Below, one piece after another: positions 15,244-26,534 of a stretch of 64,000 bases of DNA. The stretch is taken from assembly GCA_036785325.1 (NCBI GenBank), contig JAXIVH010000324.1, forward strand, positions 62,001-126,000, given 5' to 3'. How positions within the stretch are numbered: position 1 is the stretch's first letter; each line of letters starts with the position of its first letter. Source of the DNA: Urophycis tenuis. Taxonomy: Eukaryota; Chordata; Actinopteri; Gadiformes; Phycidae. The notes beneath the pieces were generated by a model. That model saw only the letters and a list, made by a program, of their open reading frames with translations. It was not told where the DNA came from and made no database searches. The position numbers and the translations under genes were made by a program.

Positions 15244-17442
15244 TCACCAGGGGTAGATGGATTTTGCCCCCAGCAGGTGGAGCCAAACCATCACCCTGTC
15301 CCTCCTCTGTGCAGGGGTCCAGGTAACATTGCTCTGTAGTACAGTATACCTAAAGGCACCCAGACCATGCATAAGGAAATGCTGCACCACCGGTGAGTCA
15401 AGGTCCCCCTTGAGGTGCACTTCTAATCTAATGCGCTTGATGTGGGACGATACCTGGACGCCGGTGCCGCCAACAAACTGCGCTGGACAAAGGGAGCAGA
15501 AAATCAGATAAATGCAGTTGGATGTTTTTGGGGTCGAGGCCTGTGTGACCTCGTGCCAGGCATGCGTTTGCTTATTAGAAATAAATCTCAATTTCATGAA
15601 ATGTGTGTCTATAATGGTCGTCCTTGCTCTGTCCTCTGATGAGGACAGGGTAGCCCGTACTAACATGTCCCTCAAGTTTTTACTACGCCTGAAGGCCGAG
15701 ATGACCCTATATTCTGTAAAGGGCTCCTGCTGCCCCAGGAACCTCGCGAAGTTGGCCTTCAGGCTGCTGTTCAGAGTAACCGTCATTGAGCTATATGTGT
15801 TGATAAGGGGAATGGGCTTGTCCAGGCCCCTCTCAGTCCTGTCCGAGAAAGTCTTCAGACAGAGCCTGAGGAAGGACCTGGAATAACCCCTATCCCTCAA
15901 GGCCCTAAAGAGAATGGCGACCGCCTGCCCAAAGTCCCCGTCCCTTGTACAAATCCTCCTGAATCTAAGGATCTGGGATTTCACCAGTCCCTTGTAGGTG
16001 TGCTTCGGGTGGAAGCTGCTTTTATGCAAGAGGGCGTGGGTGTCAGTCTTCTTAAAGAAGACTTTGATGTTTAATTTTAAATCGGTCAGAAAGTCCGGTC
16101 CCTTGTAAGTCGTGGTGTCAAGGAAGTCTATGGTCTGGGAGTTGAGTTCATAGGTCAATTGGATAGAAGGGTCGTAAGCGTTAAGTGTCAGTACAAATTG
16201 TGTGAATTGAATTTTGGAGCCCGGCCAAATTCCCCATATGTCATCCAAATATCTGTAGTAGTGTAGGGGCCTTAGGGGACAAGTGGCCAGGGCCTCCTCC
16301 TCCCAATTGGCCATATAAATATTGGCGTAGGCCGGGGCGAATTTCTTGCCCATAGCCGTGCCTTTAGTTTGGAGATAAAAGTCCCCATTGAAAATGAAAT
16401 CGTTTTTAGTCAGGTTAATGTCTAGCAGCTTTAAGAGCTGCATGTCGGGTCGGGTCGGGTCGGGATACCTGTTGAAGAATCGTCTTACACACTGGATGCC
16501 GGCCTCTATAGGGATGTTGGTGTAGAGGCTCTTGACATCCATGGAAAACAGTAGGGCCCCCGGTGGCACCTTGAGGCCCTTGACGATCCCCACAAAGTGG
16601 TAGGTATCCTTAATATAGGAGGGGTGTCTGGTCGAGAGGGGGTTAAGGAAGTGGTCGATGTATTCTGCTGTCCGGTACGTCTCACTGCCACAGTCTGAAA
16701 CTATGGGCCTACCCGGAGGGACCTCAAAGGGGACCGTCCAGGTGGCGGGGTCCTTATGTATTTTTGGCAGTATATAAAAGCGTCTGGCCCTCGGTTCCTC
16801 ATCCCCCCCGATTAGATAACGGCGTTGTTTAGAATTGATGAATTTAGCTCTAAAGAGGGAGTCAATGATGTTTATGACCTCTTTAATGGTGTCAAGGTAA
16901 ATAGGTCCGTCTAATTTCCGATAGTAGACCTCATCCCTGAGCTGGCGCTCTGCCTCTAGGACATATTGGTCCCTGCTGAGGACGACCACTGCAGATCCCT
17001 TGTCAGCGGGTTTAATAACAATCTCCCTGTTTTGTTTTAGTTGGGTAAGGGCCTCTAGTTCGCCAGGCGATAGGTTGGGCTTCTCGCTGGGCGTCCTATA
17101 CTGTTTTTTGAGTGTTGAAAGGTCACATGTTATGAGTCTGTGCAACGCCTCCGGGAGGGCCCCCGATGGGGGCGTCCAAAGGGAAGGGCCCCCGAAAGGC
17201 GGTGCAGTACCAGTACTATCCTGGAAAAAGCTGATTAATTTGAGCCTCCTATGGTAATTATAAACATCACATTTCAATTGTTTTTTAAGCTCCCGTTCTA
17301 AACAGTGAGTAGGGATAAAAGACAAACCTCTGTTCAAGAGGGTTGTCTGTGGCGCTGTTAAGCGTAGGTCCTTGGTCAAATTGACAATTGTCTTACCCCC
17401 TAAGGAGGGAACGTCCTTTACCCCTGCCGGTGTCGGGCTCAA
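15244..17442 (-). CDS. ORF2 PLE reverse transcriptase, copy 3 (L671I)
   Basis: Differs from the other nine copies by one base (15432, G to T on the plus strand), which changes codon 671 from CTT to ATT, Leu to Ile. Residue 671 sits where GIY-YIG nucleases usually have a conserved His, so neither version restores the expected residue. The rest is as at 3082-5280. Confidence 0.95.
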   Translation of the reverse strand: MSPTPAGVKDVPSLGGKTIVNLTKDLRLTAPQTTLLNRGLSFIPTHCLERELKKQLKCDVYNYHRRLKLISFFQDSTGTAPPFGGPSLWTPPSGALPEALHRLITCDLSTLKKQYRTPSEKPNLSPGELEALTQLKQNREIVIKPADKGSAVVVLSRDQYVLEAERQLRDEVYYRKLDGPIYLDTIKEVINIIDSLFRAKFINSKQRRYLIGGDEEPRARRFYILPKIHKDPATWTVPFEVPPGRPIVSDCGSETYRTAEYIDHFLNPLSTRHPSYIKDTYHFVGIVKGLKVPPGALLFSMDVKSLYTNIPIEAGIQCVRRFFNRYPDPTRPDMQLLKLLDINLTKNDFIFNGDFYLQTKGTAMGKKFAPAYANIYMANWEEEALATCPLRPLHYYRYLDDIWGIWPGSKIQFTQFVLTLNAYDPSIQLTYELNSQTIDFLDTTTYKGPDFLTDLKLNIKVFFKKTDTHALLHKSSFHPKHTYKGLVKSQILRFRRICTRDGDFGQAVAILFRALRDRGYSRSFLRLCLKTFSDRTERGLDKPIPLINTYSSMTVTLNSSLKANFARFLGQQEPFTEYRVISAFRRSKNLRDMLVRATLSSSEDRARTTIIDTHFMKLRFISNKQTHAWHEVTQASTPKTSNCIYLIFCSLCPAQFVGGTGVQVSSHIKRIRLEVHLKGDLDSPVVQHFLMHGLGAFRYTVLQSNVTWTPAQRRDRVMVWLHLLGAKSIYPW
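15432..15432. other. Unit-specific substitution (ORF2 L671I)
   Basis: T here, G in the other nine ORF2 copies (context CTAATGCGC versus CTAAGGCGC). Confidence 0.95.
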
Positions 17443-19640
17443 GGGGACCCGGCGTTTAACACCCCCCTCCAGTGATGGAAGAAAGCGTCGCCAGTCTCCG
17501 CTGTCCAGCTGATGTTGTCCTCCTCAGTGGAGAACTGGCTTTGCGGCAGGAGGGGGATGTGGGGCATGTTCCTCTCCAACTGCTGGTTGAGGACGGCGAG
17601 GTTCTCCTGCTCCTCTGTAGGGAGGGCCGTGGAGAAGTTGACCTGCTGGATCAACACCTCCGCTCCAGGGAACCGCTTCCTGGCCGCTCTCAACGCAGCC
17701 TGGGCATTCTTAATCGTTGTCTCTTTTGACTTGTTGGCCCTGCTATAGATACCAAACGACATGATTATTTTTTCTACGACCAGCCCCTCAATAGGGGTGG
17801 TCTTCTCCATCAGGGCCTGCGCGTGCCTGAAATGGGATTCAGGGAAACAGTCCACCTGCAGGTCCTGGATGTCATGTTCAGGGAGGCTAGCAAGGTTAGA
17901 GTCACCCATAATGAGCCACTTAGAGCCCACGTTGAGGTTCCAGTCCAACAACTTACGTGCCGTATGTGGGTGCACCCTGACCCTGCGACCTCCCCTTCTC
18001 TCGGTGGTGGTCTCGTCTCTCGGCTCCTCACCTCGGTCCCGGACAGACCGCAATACCTCCGCGGCGGCCCGTGAGGTGGAAGGGCCCTCGTCGTGGTCCT
18101 CCAGATCGAGGAGGTCCCCGGTCCCCGATGCGTCGGGCCCCGGGGATGGAGAAGGAGAACAGGGGGTGGGTCCTCCCACCAACTCACCTCTTCTCCCTCG
18201 TGTGAGTCCCAGAAGGCCGTCCTCCCCGTCAGCCCCGTCATCCTCGTCCGACGAGACTTCAGGGGACGCCCTCCTGGCCCTCCTGGGGGCCCTCCGTTCC
18301 AGGGGGGGACACGCCATTGGCTGCGAGGGGGTGAGGACGGCCGCCGTCGGGGGGACGAACCAATCCGGCGACAGCTCCTCCAAGCCCGTCACGGTGCCGG
18401 ACCCCGCAGAGGCCGGTCTCGCTGGCGTGCCCCGGGTCCCGGTCGCCGGAGGTGGGCGGTGAGGGCCAGCATGACGAGCCGGCGATGAGGTGGGGGAAGA
18501 CAGTGCGCGGCCGGAAGGCAACAGCGACGCCGACGGAGCCCTGGACCTCGGGGGCAGAACGTCAGGGACCAGGATCGGTGTGGGGTCCCTCTCCTGCTCC
18601 CACAGCGTCGTGAGCCTGGTCTCAGCGGCGTCGAGCGTCTCCCCAGTGAGACGGGGCAGGTTCCTGCGGGCCCAGCGGGTCGCCACACCGAAGGCCTCCC
18701 TCCAGGTCTCATTGAGGAGACCCCTGAGTCTCCCAAACAAGTCCTCAAGGCATTCCTCATAGTGTTGCCTTAATATAAGGCAAATTGTGTGTCCCCACTC
18801 CCTCGCAGCCCCCTCTATCAGGAGGCGCGTGGTCTGAGTAGGGACCGCTGGTTTAATCATGGCGGCCAGCGTGGCCACCATTTTGTGAATGGTCCGGGGC
18901 CCTTCCCCACGGGCCCCAGATGACACGTTAGAAAGGTGGTGGGTCACCTTAATTACAGCGTACAGTTCTTTAATGAGACGCTTCAATTCCAAATTGGCAG
19001 GGATACGCCTCACCTCATGTCCATCGCGGTCGCGATCCGGTCCTCTGGCGACGTCAGCGTAGGTCCCGGTACCAGGCCCAAAGCCAGACCGCCGAGAAGC
19101 CCCAGGCGGAGGCACTGGCCAGTTTAGGTTAGGGGGGTTACCCCTCCAATAACGGAGGGGAGGTGCACGGTCCATCCGACCGTGGAACCCCCGGCGGTCA
19201 TAGCCCCGGTACCCGGCCCGAGGACCCACGTCTCTCATAGGTGATCGGGGGTGCGTATCCCTGGTGTATGATAGGGGGCGTTGGTCCCTCTGGTGTGGGT
19301 GTCGACGTCTCTCTCTGGATGGTGAGGCGGGGCGCCTATTGGTAGGCCCCCTGGGTGGACGACGGGGAGGGCCCGGTGGCGGTGATGGACGCCGAGCCCT
19401 GGGTGGCGAGCGAGGGCGTCTCGTCATCGGAGGGGAGTAAACCCGCACGTACCTCTGCGGCGAGCGTGGTCTCTCCCTCATCCTGCCAGGCGGACGTCCG
19501 TGCCACCGGGGTGATGGAGCCCGTCGATCATCGGACCACGTGCGCGGCCTATCCGTAGGCGCATAAACGTGTCCGTCCCAGGATGGCGAGCGTCGGCGAT
19601 AACGGCGCCTGCCGTATCTAACCAATGTCCACTCGGACAT
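17439..19640 (-). CDS. ORF1 (SGNH-like), copy 3
   Basis: Same protein as at 5277-7478. It lies upstream of the one ORF2 copy that carries an amino-acid change. Confidence 0.85.
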   Translation of the reverse strand: MSEWTLVRYGRRRYRRRSPSWDGHVYAPTDRPRTWSDDRRAPSPRWHGRPPGRMRERPRSPQRYVRVYSPPMTRRPRSPPRARRPSPPPGPPRRPPRGPTNRRPASPSRERRRHPHQRDQRPLSYTRDTHPRSPMRDVGPRAGYRGYDRRGFHGRMDRAPPLRYWRGNPPNLNWPVPPPGASRRSGFGPGTGTYADVARGPDRDRDGHEVRRIPANLELKRLIKELYAVIKVTHHLSNVSSGARGEGPRTIHKMVATLAAMIKPAVPTQTTRLLIEGAAREWGHTICLILRQHYEECLEDLFGRLRGLLNETWREAFGVATRWARRNLPRLTGETLDAAETRLTTLWEQERDPTPILVPDVLPPRSRAPSASLLPSGRALSSPTSSPARHAGPHRPPPATGTRGTPARPASAGSGTVTGLEELSPDWFVPPTAAVLTPSQPMACPPLERRAPRRARRASPEVSSDEDDGADGEDGLLGLTRGRRGELVGGPTPCSPSPSPGPDASGTGDLLDLEDHDEGPSTSRAAAEVLRSVRDRGEEPRDETTTERRGGRRVRVHPHTARKLLDWNLNVGSKWLIMGDSNLASLPEHDIQDLQVDCFPESHFRHAQALMEKTTPIEGLVVEKIIMSFGIYSRANKSKETTIKNAQAALRAARKRFPGAEVLIQQVNFSTALPTEEQENLAVLNQQLERNMPHIPLLPQSQFSTEEDNISWTAETGDAFFHHWRGVLNAGSP

Positions 19641-19742
19641 TGTATTAGTGGAGAGTGTGATAACGCTGTGTCTCGAAAAAAATTAAATAAAAAATTGGAA
19701 CGAGAGTAAAAGTTTAACAAAGTAACTATTTATTTAAAACAA

Positions 19743-19793
19743 GTGCAAAAAACGACGTTTCGGCCAGTATTCTGGCCTTCTTCAGGTTTGCAC
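19743..19793 (-). ncRNA. Hammerhead ribozyme, unit 4
   Basis: Same as at 1500-1550; leader of the ORF1 starting at 19640. Confidence 0.88.
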
Positions 19794-20453
19794 AAAACTA
19801 AAAAACATAAAAAGCACAAATGTTGTGGCGAACTCTCTCTTGGCAGGTAAGGTTGAGACTGTGAGATCGCAAGGACCCCAACCCAATTGACTCCAACAGG
19901 GAACGCCCTCCCATTTGATTGGAGCCAACAGGTTGGTTCCAGATCGCGGCAGCCCACAATCCCACCCCCTGTGCAACAGTTAATATAACTTTCTTTTATT
20001 GAAATATAATACAAGTAATAAGAGACACAGATAAGTAAATAAATAATAACTGAACACGGTAACAGCGAACATATATGTAGAAAAAAAATTAAATATATTT
20101 TTTTATGTAAGGCGATCATGTGACTAACGTCACTTCTACAAACGAGTTAAAAAGAAAAACAATGAACATTAGTGGAGTTGATAATAATAAACAAAGTTGT
20201 TATATATAGAACTGATTATAGTGTTTTTATAAAAACTAAACATTTAATACAAACAAAGAAATGAATCAATTAGAAAAGTCGCGATCGCTGTTACCATGAT
20301 GTCATTGGCCAGCAGTCAGTAAATGACATCATGGTCCAAGCCCCACGCAATCAAATTCCAAACATTACATCCATATATATTTATTTTTATTGATACTTGC
20401 AATACTCACCTACACCCAAAATATCCTGGATCTAAACTTGAATTGTAAATTAT
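19794..20453 (-). promoter_or_regulatory. Control region, unit 4
   Basis: Repeat of 1551-2210, with the inverted repeat at 20293-20335. Confidence 0.5.
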
Positions 20454-21310
20454 GATGTTGATTAGGGTCCAGGTCAGGGTCATCCAAAGCAGTTCCAATA
20501 GAGGTCAGAGGTCACTGTTAAGGTAGGTTATGGTTAGGTCTGAGGAACAATGTTATATTGAGGTTAAATTGAGGTTTTTGAAAATGAATGTTGATTATGG
20601 TTAGGATTAGGGTTAGGGTTGGATCAAATTGGGTTATGATTAGGGTTTAGGGTTAGGGTAAGATTAAATTAGGTTATGTTTAGGATTAGGGTTAGGGTTA
20701 GGGTTAGAACAAATAGGGTTATGATTAGGGTTTAGGGTTAGGGTAAGATTAAATTAGGTTATGTTTAGGATTAGGGTTAGGGTTAGGGTTAGAACAAATA
20801 GGGTTATGGTTAGGGTTAGGGTTAGGATTAGAATAAATTGGGTTAAGGTTAGGTCAAATTGGATTATGATGTTAGGCTGAGGTTAAGGTTAGGCCTAAGG
20901 AAACAATGTTATATTGCAATTAAATTAATTATTGTATTGAGGTTAGGGTTGGGGTGAGGGTTATGGTTAGGTCTGAGGAACAATGTTATATTGAGGTTAA
21001 GTTGAGGTTTTTGAAAATAAATGTTGATTATGGTTAGGATTAGGGTTAGGGTTGGATCAAATTGGGTTATGGTTAGGGTTTAGGGTTAGGGTAAGATTAA
21101 ATTAGGTTATGGTTAGGGTTAGGGTTAGGATTAGAACAAATAGGGTTATGGTTAGGGTTAGGGTTAGGATTAGAATAAATTGGGTTAGGGTTAGGTCAAA
21201 TTGGATTATGATGTTAGGCTGAGGTTAAGGTTAGGCCTAAGGAAACAATGTTATATTACAATTAAATTAATTATTGTATTGAGGTTAGGGTTGGGGTGAG
21301 GGTGAGGGTT
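20454..21310 (+). repeat. Degenerate telomere-like tract, unit 4
   Basis: Repeat of 2211-3067. Confidence 0.9.
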
Positions 21311-21324
21311 CAGCTCAGGAGTCC

Positions 21325-23523
21325 TCACCAGGGGTAGATGGATTTTGCCCCCAGCAGGTGGAGCCAAACCATCACCCTGTCCCTCCTCTGTGCAGGGGTC
21401 CAGGTAACATTGCTCTGTAGTACAGTATACCTAAAGGCACCCAGACCATGCATAAGGAAATGCTGCACCACCGGTGAGTCAAGGTCCCCCTTGAGGTGCA
21501 CTTCTAATCTAAGGCGCTTGATGTGGGACGATACCTGGACGCCGGTGCCGCCAACAAACTGCGCTGGACAAAGGGAGCAGAAAATCAGATAAATGCAGTT
21601 GGATGTTTTTGGGGTCGAGGCCTGTGTGACCTCGTGCCAGGCATGCGTTTGCTTATTAGAAATAAATCTCAATTTCATGAAATGTGTGTCTATAATGGTC
21701 GTCCTTGCTCTGTCCTCTGATGAGGACAGGGTAGCCCGTACTAACATGTCCCTCAAGTTTTTACTACGCCTGAAGGCCGAGATGACCCTATATTCTGTAA
21801 AGGGCTCCTGCTGCCCCAGGAACCTCGCGAAGTTGGCCTTCAGGCTGCTGTTCAGAGTAACCGTCATTGAGCTATATGTGTTGATAAGGGGAATGGGCTT
21901 GTCCAGGCCCCTCTCAGTCCTGTCCGAGAAAGTCTTCAGACAGAGCCTGAGGAAGGACCTGGAATAACCCCTATCCCTCAAGGCCCTAAAGAGAATGGCG
22001 ACCGCCTGCCCAAAGTCCCCGTCCCTTGTACAAATCCTCCTGAATCTAAGGATCTGGGATTTCACCAGTCCCTTGTAGGTGTGCTTCGGGTGGAAGCTGC
22101 TTTTATGCAAGAGGGCGTGGGTGTCAGTCTTCTTAAAGAAGACTTTGATGTTTAATTTTAAATCGGTCAGAAAGTCCGGTCCCTTGTAAGTCGTGGTGTC
22201 AAGGAAGTCTATGGTCTGGGAGTTGAGTTCATAGGTCAATTGGATAGAAGGGTCGTAAGCGTTAAGTGTCAGTACAAATTGTGTGAATTGAATTTTGGAG
22301 CCCGGCCAAATTCCCCATATGTCATCCAAATATCTGTAGTAGTGTAGGGGCCTTAGGGGACAAGTGGCCAGGGCCTCCTCCTCCCAATTGGCCATATAAA
22401 TATTGGCGTAGGCCGGGGCGAATTTCTTGCCCATAGCCGTGCCTTTAGTTTGGAGATAAAAGTCCCCATTGAAAATGAAATCGTTTTTAGTCAGGTTAAT
22501 GTCTAGCAGCTTTAAGAGCTGCATGTCGGGTCGGGTCGGGTCGGGATACCTGTTGAAGAATCGTCTTACACACTGGATGCCGGCCTCTATAGGGATGTTG
22601 GTGTAGAGGCTCTTGACATCCATGGAAAACAGTAGGGCCCCCGGTGGCACCTTGAGGCCCTTGACGATCCCCACAAAGTGGTAGGTATCCTTAATATAGG
22701 AGGGGTGTCTGGTCGAGAGGGGGTTAAGGAAGTGGTCGATGTATTCTGCTGTCCGGTACGTCTCACTGCCACAGTCTGAAACTATGGGCCTACCCGGAGG
22801 GACCTCAAAGGGGACCGTCCAGGTGGCGGGGTCCTTATGTATTTTTGGCAGTATATAAAAGCGTCTGGCCCTCGGTTCCTCATCCCCCCCGATTAGATAA
22901 CGGCGTTGTTTAGAATTGATGAATTTAGCTCTAAAGAGGGAGTCAATGATGTTTATGACCTCTTTAATGGTGTCAAGGTAAATAGGTCCGTCTAATTTCC
23001 GATAGTAGACCTCATCCCTGAGCTGGCGCTCTGCCTCTAGGACATATTGGTCCCTGCTGAGGACGACCACTGCAGATCCCTTGTCAGCGGGTTTAATAAC
23101 AATCTCCCTGTTTTGTTTTAGTTGGGTAAGGGCCTCTAGTTCGCCAGGCGATAGGTTGGGCTTCTCGCTGGGCGTCCTATACTGTTTTTTGAGTGTTGAA
23201 AGGTCACATGTTATGAGTCTGTGCAACGCCTCCGGGAGGGCCCCCGATGGGGGCGTCCAAAGGGAAGGGCCCCCGAAAGGCGGTGCAGTACCAGTACTAT
23301 CCTGGAAAAAGCTGATTAATTTGAGCCTCCTATGGTAATTATAAACATCACATTTCAATTGTTTTTTAAGCTCCCGTTCTAAACAGTGAGTAGGGATAAA
23401 AGACAAACCTCTGTTCAAGAGGGTTGTCTGTGGCGCTGTTAAGCGTAGGTCCTTGGTCAAATTGACAATTGTCTTACCCCCTAAGGAGGGAACGTCCTTT
23501 ACCCCTGCCGGTGTCGGGCTCAA
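21325..23523 (-). CDS. ORF2 PLE reverse transcriptase, copy 4
   Basis: Same 732 residues as at 3082-5280, without the L671I change of the neighbouring proximal copy. Confidence 0.95.
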   Translation of the reverse strand: MSPTPAGVKDVPSLGGKTIVNLTKDLRLTAPQTTLLNRGLSFIPTHCLERELKKQLKCDVYNYHRRLKLISFFQDSTGTAPPFGGPSLWTPPSGALPEALHRLITCDLSTLKKQYRTPSEKPNLSPGELEALTQLKQNREIVIKPADKGSAVVVLSRDQYVLEAERQLRDEVYYRKLDGPIYLDTIKEVINIIDSLFRAKFINSKQRRYLIGGDEEPRARRFYILPKIHKDPATWTVPFEVPPGRPIVSDCGSETYRTAEYIDHFLNPLSTRHPSYIKDTYHFVGIVKGLKVPPGALLFSMDVKSLYTNIPIEAGIQCVRRFFNRYPDPTRPDMQLLKLLDINLTKNDFIFNGDFYLQTKGTAMGKKFAPAYANIYMANWEEEALATCPLRPLHYYRYLDDIWGIWPGSKIQFTQFVLTLNAYDPSIQLTYELNSQTIDFLDTTTYKGPDFLTDLKLNIKVFFKKTDTHALLHKSSFHPKHTYKGLVKSQILRFRRICTRDGDFGQAVAILFRALRDRGYSRSFLRLCLKTFSDRTERGLDKPIPLINTYSSMTVTLNSSLKANFARFLGQQEPFTEYRVISAFRRSKNLRDMLVRATLSSSEDRARTTIIDTHFMKLRFISNKQTHAWHEVTQASTPKTSNCIYLIFCSLCPAQFVGGTGVQVSSHIKRLRLEVHLKGDLDSPVVQHFLMHGLGAFRYTVLQSNVTWTPAQRRDRVMVWLHLLGAKSIYPW

Positions 23524-25721
23524 GGGGACCCGGCGTTTAACACCCCCCTCCAGTGATGGAAGAAAGCGTCGCCAGTCTCCGCTGTCCAGCTGATGTTGTC
23601 CTCCTCAGTGGAGAACTGGCTTTGCGGCAGGAGGGGGATGTGGGGCATGTTCCTCTCCAACTGCTGGTTGAGGACGGCGAGGTTCTCCTGCTCCTCTGTA
23701 GGGAGGGCCGTGGAGAAGTTGACCTGCTGGATCAACACCTCCGCTCCAGGGAACCGCTTCCTGGCCGCTCTCAACGCAGCCTGGGCATTCTTAATCGTTG
23801 TCTCTTTTGACTTGTTGGCCCTGCTATAGATACCAAACGACATGATTATTTTTTCTACGACCAGCCCCTCAATAGGGGTGGTCTTCTCCATCAGGGCCTG
23901 CGCGTGCCTGAAATGGGATTCAGGGAAACAGTCCACCTGCAGGTCCTGGATGTCATGTTCAGGGAGGCTAGCAAGGTTAGAGTCACCCATAATGAGCCAC
24001 TTAGAGCCCACGTTGAGGTTCCAGTCCAACAACTTACGTGCCGTATGTGGGTGCACCCTGACCCTGCGACCTCCCCTTCTCTCGGTGGTGGTCTCGTCTC
24101 TCGGCTCCTCACCTCGGTCCCGGACAGACCGCAATACCTCCGCGGCGGCCCGTGAGGTGGAAGGGCCCTCGTCGTGGTCCTCCAGATCGAGGAGGTCCCC
24201 GGTCCCCGATGCGTCGGGCCCCGGGGATGGAGAAGGAGAACAGGGGGTGGGTCCTCCCACCAACTCACCTCTTCTCCCTCGTGTGAGTCCCAGAAGGCCG
24301 TCCTCCCCGTCAGCCCCGTCATCCTCGTCCGACGAGACTTCAGGGGACGCCCTCCTGGCCCTCCTGGGGGCCCTCCGTTCCAGGGGGGGACACGCCATTG
24401 GCTGCGAGGGGGTGAGGACGGCCGCCGTCGGGGGGACGAACCAATCCGGCGACAGCTCCTCCAAGCCCGTCACGGTGCCGGACCCCGCAGAGGCCGGTCT
24501 CGCTGGCGTGCCCCGGGTCCCGGTCGCCGGAGGTGGGCGGTGAGGGCCAGCATGACGAGCCGGCGATGAGGTGGGGGAAGACAGTGCGCGGCCGGAAGGC
24601 AACAGCGACGCCGACGGAGCCCTGGACCTCGGGGGCAGAACGTCAGGGACCAGGATCGGTGTGGGGTCCCTCTCCTGCTCCCACAGCGTCGTGAGCCTGG
24701 TCTCAGCGGCGTCGAGCGTCTCCCCAGTGAGACGGGGCAGGTTCCTGCGGGCCCAGCGGGTCGCCACACCGAAGGCCTCCCTCCAGGTCTCATTGAGGAG
24801 ACCCCTGAGTCTCCCAAACAAGTCCTCAAGGCATTCCTCATAGTGTTGCCTTAATATAAGGCAAATTGTGTGTCCCCACTCCCTCGCAGCCCCCTCTATC
24901 AGGAGGCGCGTGGTCTGAGTAGGGACCGCTGGTTTAATCATGGCGGCCAGCGTGGCCACCATTTTGTGAATGGTCCGGGGCCCTTCCCCACGGGCCCCAG
25001 ATGACACGTTAGAAAGGTGGTGGGTCACCTTAATTACAGCGTACAGTTCTTTAATGAGACGCTTCAATTCCAAATTGGCAGGGATACGCCTCACCTCATG
25101 TCCATCGCGGTCGCGATCCGGTCCTCTGGCGACGTCAGCGTAGGTCCCGGTACCAGGCCCAAAGCCAGACCGCCGAGAAGCCCCAGGCGGAGGCACTGGC
25201 CAGTTTAGGTTAGGGGGGTTACCCCTCCAATAACGGAGGGGAGGTGCACGGTCCATCCGACCGTGGAACCCCCGGCGGTCATAGCCCCGGTACCCGGCCC
25301 GAGGACCCACGTCTCTCATAGGTGATCGGGGGTGCGTATCCCTGGTGTATGATAGGGGGCGTTGGTCCCTCTGGTGTGGGTGTCGACGTCTCTCTCTGGA
25401 TGGTGAGGCGGGGCGCCTATTGGTAGGCCCCCTGGGTGGACGACGGGGAGGGCCCGGTGGCGGTGATGGACGCCGAGCCCTGGGTGGCGAGCGAGGGCGT
25501 CTCGTCATCGGAGGGGAGTAAACCCGCACGTACCTCTGCGGCGAGCGTGGTCTCTCCCTCATCCTGCCAGGCGGACGTCCGTGCCACCGGGGTGATGGAG
25601 CCCGTCGATCATCGGACCACGTGCGCGGCCTATCCGTAGGCGCATAAACGTGTCCGTCCCAGGATGGCGAGCGTCGGCGATAACGGCGCCTGCCGTATCT
25701 AACCAATGTCCACTCGGACAT
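23520..25721 (-). CDS. ORF1 (SGNH-like), copy 4
   Basis: Same protein as at 5277-7478, followed by the ORF2 at 21325-23523. Confidence 0.85.
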   Translation of the reverse strand: MSEWTLVRYGRRRYRRRSPSWDGHVYAPTDRPRTWSDDRRAPSPRWHGRPPGRMRERPRSPQRYVRVYSPPMTRRPRSPPRARRPSPPPGPPRRPPRGPTNRRPASPSRERRRHPHQRDQRPLSYTRDTHPRSPMRDVGPRAGYRGYDRRGFHGRMDRAPPLRYWRGNPPNLNWPVPPPGASRRSGFGPGTGTYADVARGPDRDRDGHEVRRIPANLELKRLIKELYAVIKVTHHLSNVSSGARGEGPRTIHKMVATLAAMIKPAVPTQTTRLLIEGAAREWGHTICLILRQHYEECLEDLFGRLRGLLNETWREAFGVATRWARRNLPRLTGETLDAAETRLTTLWEQERDPTPILVPDVLPPRSRAPSASLLPSGRALSSPTSSPARHAGPHRPPPATGTRGTPARPASAGSGTVTGLEELSPDWFVPPTAAVLTPSQPMACPPLERRAPRRARRASPEVSSDEDDGADGEDGLLGLTRGRRGELVGGPTPCSPSPSPGPDASGTGDLLDLEDHDEGPSTSRAAAEVLRSVRDRGEEPRDETTTERRGGRRVRVHPHTARKLLDWNLNVGSKWLIMGDSNLASLPEHDIQDLQVDCFPESHFRHAQALMEKTTPIEGLVVEKIIMSFGIYSRANKSKETTIKNAQAALRAARKRFPGAEVLIQQVNFSTALPTEEQENLAVLNQQLERNMPHIPLLPQSQFSTEEDNISWTAETGDAFFHHWRGVLNAGSP

Positions 25722-25823
25722 TGTATTAGTGGAGAGTGTGATAACGCTGTGTCTCGAAAAAAATTAAATAAAAAATTGGAACGAGAGTAAAAGTTTAACA
25801 AAGTAACTATTTATTTAAAACAA

Positions 25824-25874
25824 GTGCAAAAAACGACGTTTCGGCCAGTATTCTGGCCTTCTTCAGGTTTGCAC
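25824..25874 (-). ncRNA. Hammerhead ribozyme, unit 5
   Basis: Same as at 1500-1550; leader of the ORF1 starting at 25721. Confidence 0.88.
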
Positions 25875-26534
25875 AAAACTAAAAAACATAAAAAGCACAA
25901 ATGTTGTGGCGAACTCTCTCTTGGCAGGTAAGGTTGAGACTGTGAGATCGCAAGGACCCCAACCCAATTGACTCCAACAGGGAACGCCCTCCCATTTGAT
26001 TGGAGCCAACAGGTTGGTTCCAGATCGCGGCAGCCCACAATCCCACCCCCTGTGCAACAGTTAATATAACTTTCTTTTATTGAAATATAATACAAGTAAT
26101 AAGAGACACAGATAAGTAAATAAATAATAACTGAACACGGTAACAGCGAACATATATGTAGAAAAAAAATTAAATATATTTTTTTATGTAAGGCGATCAT
26201 GTGACTAACGTCACTTCTACAAACGAGTTAAAAAGAAAAACAATGAACATTAGTGGAGTTGATAATAATAAACAAAGTTGTTATATATAGAACTGATTAT
26301 AGTGTTTTTATAAAAACTAAACATTTAATACAAACAAAGAAATGAATCAATTAGAAAAGTCGCGATCGCTGTTACCATGATGTCATTGGCCAGCAGTCAG
26401 TAAATGACATCATGGTCCAAGCCCCACGCAATCAAATTCCAAACATTACATCCATATATATTTATTTTTATTGATACTTGCAATACTCACCTACACCCAA
26501 AATATCCTGGATCTAAACTTGAATTGTAAATTAT
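25875..26534 (-). promoter_or_regulatory. Control region, unit 5
   Basis: Repeat of 1551-2210, with the inverted repeat at 26374-26416. Confidence 0.5.
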